The notes beneath the pieces are model-generated. The model was given only the letters and a program-made list of their open reading frames with translations. It was not told where the DNA came from and did no database searches. Shown one piece after another: positions 55,555 to 64,000 of a stretch of DNA of 64,000 nucleotides. The stretch lies in the NCBI GenBank assembly GCA_009760855.2, contig WPIO01000108.1, forward strand, positions 972,001-1,036,000. Reading direction: 5' to 3'. Source of the stretch: Cristatella mucedo (taxonomy: Eukaryota; Bryozoa; Phylactolaemata; Cristatellidae). The translations under genes were made by a program, and so were the position numbers. The stretch's first letter is position 1; each line of letters begins with the position of its first letter.

Positions 55555-55632
55555 GCAGTAAAGTTAAAGTGCCCAGAAAGTGATCGAGTTCTCTAAGGGC
55601 GCTATAATAATTGTATTATTATTATTATTATT
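55555..55632 (+). mobile_element. LINE family A 3' tail
   Basis: 'agtgcccagaaagtgatcga', then 'ctctaagggcgctataataa' and an ATT run. Confidence 0.7.
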
Positions 55633-55639
55633 ACTCCTA

Positions 55640-55990
55640 AAAGTAATGGGCGGTGTTCGGGTTTTTTAGCGGATTTTATAAAGAGACCCCAGCGTCGTCT
55701 ATGTTGAAATTTGGCTACAACCCATAAGAATTCCGAGATCCAGAACTTGCTCTGACCGCCCAGTATTTCTCGATCCCAGTCAGCCATTTCTATTTCGGCC
55801 GTGGGGTGTATGTGGCCTTAGGGTTTTAATTAGACGGCTAGACGAACCAGGATCCAGGCAGTAGAAGCAGATTCTCCTTCGTGAAAGTCTGCCAACTTGG
55901 CTCCTCCTTCCAAAAATGAGGGGCGGATGTGCCCAAATCTGGGGGGCGGGGAAATCGGTCCTAAATCTACACACAGATTTAGGAGCAAAG
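55640..55990. repeat. Intergenic repeat related to 32000-32560
   Basis: Shared elements include 'ggtgttcgggttttttagcg' against 'aatgagtttttggtagattt', 'tagacggctagacgaacc' and 'cagatttaggagcaaagtcg'. It is in the same position relative to gene 3 as the other is to gene 2. Confidence 0.5.
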
Positions 55991-57344
55991 TCGCTCGCGT
56001 TAAAGCAGCAGCAGCACACAGACACGCGTGTGCTCAGTACGCACGCGCTCAGGCGCACTTGCACGCACGCACACGCATGCACGCACGCCCACGTGCGCTT
56101 AGCACAAGCCGGTGCCAGGCGGCCACTCGTTGAGGCTGACTCTCCCAGGTGAGGTCAACTAATGCTCGACATTGACCCGACGACACACTACTTTCCTGCT
56201 CGTGCATTTCGCGAAGGAGTGCTCTGGAGCTCTCAGCCTAGATATGAGCTCGAGGCGACCCAGGTTGACGCCATTCATAGATGACGTTTGAAAGGTCAAG
56301 GCTTGGCCCGGCTCTCCGACGGCTTTTTTGGCGGCGAGCTCTTGCCGCATTCTTGTCGCGCATTCTTGTCGCGCATTCTTTTCCAGCAATTGAAATTAAA
56401 ATAATGAATTAAAAATAATAATGAGTTAAATTAATTAAAATAATGTAATAAATTAAAATTCTTGAATGCCGGCATTCATTATTTTCCATTTACTTTCAGG
56501 CGAACACACAGCTTCGAAGATTGCGTTTCCATTTTTCGAGTTGCGTTTTCATCGTCATACCAACAGCAAACGCCGAGCAGCGACTCCGGTGGGACATCCG
56601 GCGCGGCAGCAAGAGCTAGTTCGCAATAAAAGACGAACGGCCAAACGCTCTGCGCTCTTCGCAGTGCTTACTCGGTGCAACGCTCGCGCGCGCAGAACTA
56701 TGCGGAAGCTTTGCGCACGCAGTCGCACCTTCGTTAATTAAATGCGGGAAGTACGCGGCACGAGAGTCGCAACCGGAAGCGACAAAGTGGGCGCCAGCGG
56801 GTTCGCTGTCTCGCGAAGTGAGGTCATCGCTATCGTCGATCCGAGCGTGCTCTAAACAAGTTCTCGACGCCAACATTAGAATCAGCTTGAACCATTTTTA
56901 ATAAAATTCAATAAGTAATACTAATATTTAATTAATAATGAATTGGAATCGGGTACAGCATTTAGGATCTTCTAGAGAGAAGCCGGACCGGCACTTTACG
57001 TGGTGGCACCTGACCCGGTTACGCGGCGGCTGCAGTAGACGCCTCACTCTGCCGCCGCCGCCGCGTGCCGCCCCCGCGGCGGCGGCACGAACGTTTGGAT
57101 CCTTCAGCGTCGAGTAGAGATACATGCAGCCCTGCCGACGGCCATTGGCCCCGATGCCTGCTGCCGGTGACCCCTGGATACTTATACAGACAGATAGCGA
57201 ACAGTGAGAGCTTACACTTTGGCAACAATCAGCCTCAGAAGGTGTGGATAGATGAAGTGAAATATGATGTAGAATTTATGTTCGCAAGGAGCACCCACCC
57301 GATGCATTGGCTCCCAATGCCGTCAGCAGGTCAAAGGTCATGGC

Positions 57345-57592
57345 TCAGCAGGATCCTGATTCGCATTTTTCGCAGATGAAGTTAAATTTGCAGCAAGAGC
57401 ATGGGACGTTGTTCCACAGATAGCCATATAAAGGCCACATATGCACGCAGAATTCATCCTGACCGTTGGGTTCTTCGGGCTTCCAATTTGTGTATACTAG
57501 CTCGTTGCGTCCACAGGTCCACTGGTAATCGTATGGATAAGTGTTGGAGAAGGCGCCTATCCAGACGCGAAAGACGCTGTTGTCGCTGAGTT
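57345..57592 (-). CDS. Gene 3 exon 6: C-terminal half of C-type lectin domain
   Basis: A 248-nt terminal exon ending in TGA at 57345-57347, with an AG acceptor at 57593-57594. It reads LSDNSVFRVWIGAFSNTYPY, WTCGRNELVYTNWKPEEPN with the EPN motif, DEFCVHM, WNN, PCSCCKF and FICEKCESGSC. It is nine bases longer than in genes 1 and 2 through an in-frame addition of three codons before VWIGAF. The open frame, the in-frame length change and many replacements with intact key residues suggest that it has been under constraint. Confidence 0.82.
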
Positions 57593-58014
57593 CTTATAAA
57601 TGAAAAAAGCAGGAGGTAAGTTTTCTGTTGCGGTGCGAGCATGCAATGTTGAGCGTCATTTGCAGGTTAACAGGACGAGAACGAAGAATGAGTTAATTTT
57701 TATAAGAAAGGGCCCAATGAGCAGGGCTTTCAGTTTCCTGTGGCAGCGCGCGTGCCCAATGCGTAGCCAGTGAAGAGTTCTCCTGAATTATAAGCGTGCT
57801 GATTTTATTTCTCACTTCCAAGAGTGCTAACACGCTTGACGCTTAGACTCAAATTGTATGTGATCGACCTGAAAACTTGCTGCGTACACCCGCTTCTGTT
57901 TGTCAATCTATTCAGTACTAAAGTAAATATAATAAAATAATTAATCAATTTCTTTCATGTAACAAAATCAAAGCTCTTTGTTGCTTTTTTACAATTCATC
58001 CCACTGTCCAGCCC

Positions 58015-58085
58015 GGAGGGGGGGCATATGTGAAGCGCCTGAATAGAGATTAAGTTCTCTTGGGGCGCTATACAAATGAATTACA
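58015..58085 (+). repeat. tRNA-derived SINE (family 2) tail
   Basis: 'atgtgaagcgcctgaatag' followed by 'ttctcttggggcgctataca', identical in pattern to 28755-28830. The tRNA-like head is missing. Confidence 0.65.
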
Positions 58086-58191
58086 TTTATCCCTCAGATT
58101 AGGATTACAGTAAATGCTTGCCACGTTAAATCAAGCCGCAAATGAGCTCGGCTAAATGAATTTAACTGCTCAGCCTAATTGAGATAGGCGA

Positions 58192-58390
58192 TAAGAGAGA
58201 AAGAGAGAGACGGCGAGAGACAGAGCAGAGAGACATAGAGAAAGAGAGAGACAGAGACAGAGAGGCGGGGAGACAGAGAGACATAGAGACAGCGGGGAGA
58301 GAGACAGAAAGCCTGAAACAGAGACGAGAGAGACAGAGAGAAAGAAATAGGAAGAGAGAGAGAGAGCGAGCGAGAGAGAGAGAGAGAGAG
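58192..58390. repeat. GA/GACA-rich microsatellite
   Basis: Imperfect GA and GACA units. The gene 1 intron has a pure GA tract at the equivalent place (6963-7069), preceded in both by 'gagataggcgataag'-like sequence. Confidence 0.9.
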
Positions 58391-58653
58391 CCACAAAAGC
58401 CAGATAGCCCTTGTCAATTCCTTGGTATCACATAACGCTAAATTACCACCTTGCAGAACAAGCCACTAATCGACACGTCAGCCCTAACGGCTGCACGTGT
58501 CCACTATGTCTTGTCTGACATATATTCAAACGCTTAAAATGGGTAGCTATTCGCCTAATAAATATCAAGTGAAGTATATCGTGTAGAAATATCAAGAGAA
58601 AGAAAATATTGTTTGCTATTTTATATTGCGTAATCTTACTATTGGTTAATATT

Positions 58654-58669
58654 GGTTACTATGGTAACC
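58654..58669. promoter_or_regulatory. Palindrome GGTTAC-N4-GTAACC (X-box-like)
   Basis: Perfect 6-bp arms with a 4-bp spacer, resembling the RFX X-box consensus. It lies 5' of the plus-strand ORF at 58734. Confidence 0.3.
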
Positions 58670-58733
58670 CGGGTGCGCGCGGACTGAGATAACTACCTGA
58701 ATACTGGTCCAAGTTATATGTAAATAGGCAAAA

Positions 58734-59188
58734 ATGTCGGGCTCGTCGAGTTCTATTCGTCAGCCAAAATATAGCGATTTCAAAAACGTTGATTTTTATT
58801 GTGAAAGTGTGCAGCGGCTGACAAGATCTAGGGCAAGGATACAGCGCTTGATCACGAAAACTGAGCCCACTTTTTCAAGAAATAGCTCAAGATGGACGGC
58901 TAATTTGGGACAACCGCTCGTGCCTTCTTCGGGCGCCCCAGAGAACGTACGCCCACAGCAGCCCTCTGCGCTGATGCTCTTTTTATGGCTGCCACGAGTC
59001 TGCTCCATATCGTATGCTGCCGCCAACGGCGGGCCGATATTGTCACAATCTTCGTCCTCACTATCAGCGATACTACCCAGGCGAGCCCTGGCGCCACGAC
59101 TCCGGACCTGCTGAATAATCTTTTCAGACCAGTGGGTGGCAATGAAGTTACCGGGATATGTTTTTAATAACTTGCACACCAGCTCCAT
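58734..59188. other. Anonymous region with overlapping ORFs on both strands
   Basis: A plus-strand frame (58734-59114, 126 codons, starting MSGSSSSIRQPKYSDF) and a minus-strand frame (59188-58796, 130 codons, with FIATHWSEKIIQQVRSRGA and an acidic SIADSEDEDCDNIG stretch) overlap. Neither shows a domain I know. The region has no counterpart in intron 5 of genes 1 or 2, so it is an insertion of unknown type, possibly a DNA transposon or retrogene fragment. Confidence 0.3.
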
Positions 59189-59426
59189 TGCGTTGTTAAG
59201 AACATCATTCCTAACATCTTTTACATCGTCTTTAAAAATACCGTAGCGTGCATTTCTTCATTGTGCTCTTGCGCGCACACAGTTCTTCAGATTGCTTCCG
59301 ACATGATTCTGACAGTGCTGCTCCTGAATCAGGTCAATGGCGTTTTTTCGGTTTTGAAAAACTATTTTTTTTAGAGCAGCTATCGGCAAAATAAATAGTT
59401 AAATGCGATTCTACTTGCGGAAATTC

Positions 59427-59442
59427 GGTAACCTGGGTTACC
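59427..59442. promoter_or_regulatory. Palindrome GGTAACC-TG-GGTTACC
   Basis: Perfect 7-bp arms with a 2-bp spacer, sharing the core GGTAACC with the palindrome at 58654-58669 on the other side of the anonymous ORFs. It could be a terminal repeat of a mobile element or an RFX-type site. Confidence 0.3.
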
Positions 59443-60633
59443 GCCATCGGGCTCAATCGCCATTTGATCGGTTCTTTGAAACCCGTAGTTTTCATTCCAT
59501 CATTACTCTAGTGACTACACAGTGGTATTCAACTCCCTTGGGTGTTAGGCGAATATTTTTCATTAGCATTATATTTTTTTTGAAGTCGGATTATCAACTC
59601 TAGTTCTCGCGTTACCTAAGTGCACAACGAAAATGCCCGCTCTTTTAGATAGTCTTTCTTTTTTACTCGTTGACGATCACGGCAAAGTCGCTAACGACGA
59701 ATGGTTTATCAATGGCTGACTCACTTCGGTCACACGTGACTCGATACGAGTCTTCCTACTACTTCCCACTTCAACGGTAAGCTCAGCGCTTCGTATGGGA
59801 TGCTCTATCTTTGATGTCTCATCGGTGGGACGTCGTTCCTCGAATAATTGAGATATTCACTGCACAATTAAGCTAATTTTTTCTTACCAACCCTTAGCAA
59901 ATTATTGTGTTCGAGGCTAATAGAAATATCGCACCCTAGTTTTGGTAGATTGCTGGTGGATTGAACATAAAATAGCTAAATCTTTAACTTATAGAGCTTC
60001 CTCTGCTTACAGAATTACAAAGTCCAAGGTTAGCATGACTCGCAAAAGAAAAATTGGGAAGTAGTGCTGCCAGAGCCATGGTTACATAGTCAAGTCAAGC
60101 TTACAGGGTCACTTGCGATTGCGATTACTTATGGCCACTTCGCGGCGTTGCCAGCACTGTCATGCAGCCTTTGAGTAGGCCGGCGGCATATTCGCCTGGC
60201 TCGCAGACTTCCTTTCCGATGTTTACTGTCAGGTGTTTTCACTGAGCCGTAAGCTCTGCACTGTCGAGAAAGATTCCTTGAATTACTTCCTGAGACAATC
60301 CATCCAACCAAGGAAGTTGAAAGGTACGCCACGAGAGGCTAAACACTACTACGGTTTCACCGGTACGGACCGGTTTCTGTAACACAGCCCAACCCTTTCG
60401 GTAGGAAAGCACTCTGGGATTCCGACGACTTCCGCGATTTCTTGTCCGTAGTGATAAAATCGTTAGTCAAAAAATGAGACCAATTATAACAAACACTACT
60501 ACTTAAATGATTATAAATAATACTAAACCGGCTAGTATTATATACTTGGATTTGCACACACTACGATTTAGTTTCTTTGCGGAGGCAGCTGGAGCGGCAG
60601 AAAGTGCGGCTGAGTGATTGGGCACGTGCTCCT

Positions 60634-60775
60634 TCGTGCCCGGGCGTGTATCTATGCTCGGGCGTGCCCGTGCGTGTATCTATGCTCGGGCGTGCCCGTG
60701 CGTGTATCTATGCTCGGGCGTGCCCGTGCGTGTATCTATGCTCGGGCGTGCCCGTGCGTGTATTTATGCTCATTC
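60634..60775. repeat. 28-bp minisatellite, five units
   Basis: Near-perfect units carrying 'cgtgtatctatgctcggg' at 60645, 60673, 60701 and 60729, with a diverged fifth unit at 60757. All three plus frames are open and give the same 28-residue repeat (VPVRVSMLGRARACIYARAC). A degenerate counterpart occurs in gene 1 intron 5 at about 10540-10590. Confidence 0.93.
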
Positions 60776-60934
60776 GTGCGTCTACACCGGTCACACCACA
60801 AATCGCTCTCCAGGGATGAGCGGGTTCTGTTTCTGCCTGAAACTAACCACGAGATGTCATCAATTCACTCAATAAAGAGGAAGCGATAAGCATTCTCGAG
60901 ATCGGAGGATAGTCGGAGAAGCAACTTGCCGATG

Positions 60935-62070
60935 CGATTGCCAGACACAATTTAGGTATTCACTTTTATGCAGATGACACTCAGTTGTACCGTAGCTTTG
61001 ATCCTTCCAACCTCTCCAGCCCTTGGAATTCCTTCAACTCTCTCGCTTCATGTATTGATGACACCCACACATGGATGCCACCAAACTTTCTTAAATTGAA
61101 TTATCACAAAATCATCTTACTATCTACGAGCAAACCAAGTGTGATTCAGGTATTGGAAAGGCTAATGCTCACATCGGCTCTTCCAGCATATCTCCTGTTG
61201 AATCTGCACGACGTCTAGGTGTCATGTTCCAAAGTGACCTTTCATTAGACGACCACATCAGCTGCTCAGTCAATTCTGCCTACTTCAGCTACATTACATT
61301 GCTAAAATTTGGTCTTGTTAAGACAAAGATATTGCATCTAAATTAATCCCCGCATTTATGACATCTCTCCTCGACTTCTGCAACTCACTGCTTGCTGGTC
61401 TACCGGCTTGTGCAATCAGTTGCTTACAGTTGATGCAAAACTCTGCAGCTTGGCTTATCTGTCGTGAGCGTTGCAGTTGCCACATAACACCACTTCTAGC
61501 TGACTTGTACTGGCTCCCTGACAATCAACTCAGTGACTTTAAGTTTCTGTAACCTAATTTTAGGTCCCTTTATTCTTTAGCTCCAGCATACCTATGAAAT
61601 CTAAGCTCCGACCAGGCTAAGCATTGCATCATCCGGTTTTTAGAATCTAATCCTTTTATTATACCTCATAAGAATCTGAGATCTTTAGGTGACCATGCCT
61701 TTAGTACGCATCCGTCAAAAGCCTAGAATTTACTTCGGACTGGCATCACGACATCGCCTGACTTAATGACATTTGTTAAGAAGTTAAAAACGCATCTACT
61801 TATCACAGAATTGAGTGGGTCAATGTGATTTTGCCTTGGCGTGCTTGTGCGTGCTGGCACAGCGCATGCTGCTATTAAGAACGTTTGCATGCTGACCGTG
61901 TGCATGTTACCCCTAACCATAATATGCCTGTTATCATTGAACATGCAAACACTAACCATTCGATTAAGCTTTGATTGCAGCAAACGCAAAGCGCCTAAAA
62001 AGAGATTGGGCTCTCTGACGGCTTTGTAACAAGTGCATTGACATTATTATTTTAATTATTATTATTAATA
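60935..62070 (+). mobile_element. LINE family A, 3' half with intact YADD
   Basis: The plus strand begins within the reverse transcriptase: HNLGIHFYADDTQLYRSFDP (about 60950), WMPPNFLKLNYHKI, then LLDFCNSLLAGLPACAISC (61358 on), LADLYWLP, and a shifting C terminus, followed by 3' UTR and an ATT tail. It is 5'-truncated and frameshifted. Confidence 0.8.
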
Positions 62071-62189
62071 GCTTGAAAGAAGCTGCGTTAAAAGAGGCCG
62101 AAATGGAATCGCTAAATGTTTGCAAAAAAGTGAGTAATAAATGAGCGCTCCTGCGATCGAAGCTCTCTAGTGAACGGATAACTGACAGT

Positions 62190-62315
62190 CCTGATAGTTT
62201 AATGTCCTAATAGCTAATTAATTGTCGTGATAATTAATTAATCTTCCTGATAACTAATCATTATTAGCCCCAATGGTTAATTAGTTGTCCCAATAAGTAA
62301 TTAGTTGTCCTAACC
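62190..62315. repeat. AT-rich ~20-bp tandem repeat
   Basis: Repeated variants of 'taattaattgtcctgataac' in intron 5 next to the CTLD exon. Gene 1 has a single related stretch at 10880-10915 ('taattgtcccgataactaat'). Confidence 0.6.
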
Positions 62316-62409
62316 TGTGAGCGACGATCGCCTGCAATCTTGGCAGCTCGACGAGAAGGCACCAGCGTGCCGAGCGCGAGGCGGGCTCCTCTTTCTTTAA
62401 ATGACTTAC

Positions 62410-62610
62410 TCGAATATCCTGTGATGCTGGCGACGAGAAAATTCTGCTCGTCCTGACTGTCGACCCGGACCAGGTTGGCGCCGTACGCGCTATTGCAGAA
62501 CGCCTCAGCCTGTGGCTGCATCATTGCCGTCGTCGGGAAATAGTAGCTGCTGACGCATCCCGTTTGATCTATGGTGAGAAAAGATGGACCGAGCTTGATG
62601 GATGAAATCG
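62410..62610 (-). CDS. Gene 3 exon 5: N-terminal half of C-type lectin domain
   Basis: It aligns over 201 nt with exon 5 of genes 1 and 2: SIKLGPSFLTIDQTGCVSSY, AEAFCNSAYGANLVRVDS, and QNFLVASITGYS. The donor is a perfect GTAAGT (62409 downwards). The acceptor position 62611-62612 reads AA on the minus strand, where gene 1 has AG in the same context. No nearby AG keeps the phase-1 frame: the next upstream AG (before 'gttgac') leaves a different phase. The glycosylation sequon of the paralogues is lost (NSA). Confidence 0.72.
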
Positions 62611-64000
62611 TTGTCAACCTGCAGCTCACTCAGCCAAGAACCTCGCGTAAGCGTCCGGCGAAATGTTTGCCGCTGTCAGCCATTCATGTCCGGGCTCTCT
62701 GCTTTACTGCCGTGTCGTGCTACCGCATGTCGTAGCTATGCGTGCTACCCCACGTCGTAGTCACGTCGTGCTACCGCATGTCTGCGGCTACGGCGCAACT
62801 CGCAGCGAATTATTGCAACAATGAAGTAACAGAGCCTCAATTCTTTGCGGAGCACATGTCCTGGAGCCTTCAGCTTTGCCGTCACCGTTCAGTCTTCAGC
62901 ATGTCTTGGACAGCCTCCCCCGTCTAGGTGAGCCGTCTAGGTGAACGCTCGTGCCAGAGACCCGAGAAAGACAGACGCCAGGCGGAGGCAAGGCGACCCG
63001 TGCGAGCGCATCTTCGGCGTGTCCGGACGATGCGACGACGGTACGGTCAAGATCAGTCTGGTCCGGCGAACCCAAATCCGGGAACTAGTGGAGCAGTCAC
63101 CGCCACACTGGGCAGCACCGGTTAACCCAGTTGTTGCATCGCTCGCTTCGCTTCAAAATGAACGCGACTCGCCAATTGAGCAATAAATTGCACACCGATT
63201 GCGAAATTGATTGCACGCCGTGTCGGGTTGGTTTTTCCCGCCTCACCCCAGCCACCCGGTCTTGTTCCGGATTGGCAAACTATCGCAAGCAGACTGGACC
63301 GAATGTTTCGTCACGTGGCACAATGATGAAATCGGAGGATAACATCTGTATCTTCCCTTTCAAGTCCACTATTTCCGAAATCGTTTGAGCGAACCCACGA
63401 GCACACGCACGGGTCACAGGTGACGGCGGTAACTCCTCCTTCCATGCAGACGCTCTGGCCAAAATGTCCGGTTATCCCGGTATTCCTTTCTATAATCGGT
63501 GCATCCGCTCCTGAGCGAATGAAAATAGCGCCGAGCGCTCGCGAATTTCTCACAAAATACCACGGAATTACTAAATAAACGCAGAAAGTGCAGGCTGCCC
63601 GCATCGGCCAGTTACTCGCTCACATTCCGCAGCAAAACGCCGAAGAATAGCTGCTACAGCGACTACCAAATGGAGCAGCTAGCATCGCGTTCATAATGAT
63701 TAATCAGTGCGACGTTCAATGCAACATTTTTGCATCCACCCTGACCAGCGCTGGAATATCGTACGAAAATAGTAGCGTGGACTAATCGAAGTAGACGTGC
63801 ACCTAGATATGCCAAAACCAGCGACCAGCGCCAATTTCGCAACACGCACGCACACGCACACGCACGCACCCCGTGGCGAGTTGGCAGCAAGGAACAGCAG
63901 GAGATGAAGCGAAGGAGAAGAGACAAGAGGAGGAGGAGAAGAAGAAGACGTTTAAGATCAGAATAAGGAGAACGGGAATGAGGAGAAAATTTAGGAAAAA
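62611..64000 (-). other. Gene 3 intron 4 (cut by window edge)
   Basis: Homologous to gene 1 intron 4 over its length, very strongly from 63431 to 63915. It contains no recognised gene. After 63920 the sequence becomes purine-rich and diverges from gene 1. Confidence 0.6.
63431..63915. repeat. Near-identical intron block shared with gene 1
   Basis: The partner of 12286-12770, with about four visible differences over some 490 bp. The minus-strand open frame with GADAPIIERNTGITGHFG is preserved in both, but the near identity of the DNA makes that uninformative. Confidence 0.8.

Larger units (their letters stand above)
47866..57344. other. Intergenic region between genes 2 and 3
   Basis: About 9.5 kb without a recognised gene. 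It is homologous to the gene 1-2 interval but more diverged: 48180-49000 matches 17560-18200, and block D occurs at 49730-51260 and 51740-54620. 49000-49730 and 51260-51740 contain nothing I can name. 56400-56480 is AT-rich. 57050-57085 is a GCC-rich run. Confidence 0.55.
57593..62409 (-). other. Gene 3 intron 5
   Basis: An intron of about 4.8 kb containing a SINE tail (58015-58085), a GA tract (58192-58390), an anonymous segment with two palindromes (58654-59442), the intron block shared by all three genes (60070-60600), a 28-bp minisatellite (60634-60775), a LINE (60935-62070) and AT-rich tandem sequence at 62190-62315. Confidence 0.6.
57345..64000 (-). other. Gene 3: PAN/C-type lectin paralogue, 3' part
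   Basis: Only the CTLD exons (62610-62410 and 57592-57345) are inside the window. By the gene 1 spacing, PAN-C would begin near 64.3 kb, beyond the edge. The AG acceptor of the first CTLD exon has changed to AA. Whether the gene is functional cannot be judged from what is visible. Confidence 0.65.

Noticed and set aside
58796-59188. Calling the minus-strand ORF a transposase
   Set aside because: No catalytic motif or known family signature is visible, so it was left as unknown.
60577-60889. Three overlapping repetitive open frames at the 28-bp minisatellite
   Set aside because: The unit lacks stops in every frame, so all frames are open by geometry. No start context or homology is seen.

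Overview
The window is nuclear DNA of an animal, probably an invertebrate that I cannot name. The signs are short exons bounded by GT/AG sites inside kilobase introns, secreted PAN-domain and C-type lectin exons, decayed L2/CR1-like LINEs with TTA-repeat tails, tRNA-derived SINEs and long GA, TA and TG microsatellites. I see no bacterial-style operons, rRNA genes or CRISPR arrays.

The real genes are three tandem copies of one lectin gene, all on the minus strand. The reconstructed order is signal peptide, PAN-A, PAN-B, PAN-C, then a C-type lectin-like domain (CTLD) split over two exons. Gene 1 runs from 17202 down to 5823 and gene 2 from 47865 down to 34163; each has six coding exons. Gene 3 shows only its two CTLD exons (62610-62410 and 57592-57345); the rest lies beyond the right edge. 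Apart from the phase-0 first junction, the splice junctions are phase 1 and the exon lengths agree between paralogues. The gene 2 exons sum to 1,305 nt, an exact multiple of three. Each copy nevertheless carries one visible defect or oddity: two extra bases at the exon 2 acceptor (gene 1), a TAG codon in PAN-A (gene 2), and a lost AG acceptor before the first CTLD exon (gene 3). Any of them may be a pseudogene, an allele or an alternatively spliced gene; transcripts would decide. The predicted products are secreted, N-glycosylated recognition proteins with an EPN (mannose-type) sugar motif.

Layout: 1-5.8 kb is repeat-rich flank downstream of gene 1. 5.8-17.2 kb is gene 1, with a damaged LINE in intron 5. 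17.2-34.2 kb is intergenic and holds a tandem segmental duplication of about 5 kb (17.56-22.5 and 23.14-28.66 kb), many LINE pieces, GA tracts and a GC-rich minisatellite. 34.2-47.9 kb is gene 2, with a large intron 2 holding a second-family LINE, a 23-bp minisatellite and a CCAAT-containing minisatellite. 47.9-57.3 kb is intergenic sequence homologous to 17-34 kb. 57.3-64 kb is the 3' part of gene 3. Introns and flanks are homologous between copies, so whole gene-plus-flank units were duplicated and then filled separately with transposons.

Most remaining open frames are chance or antisense frames in repeats. Exceptions worth a look are a short open frame kept in four copies of a flanking repeat, an anonymous ORF pair at 58.7-59.2 kb between two palindromes, and a 262-codon frame at 33.1-33.9 kb.
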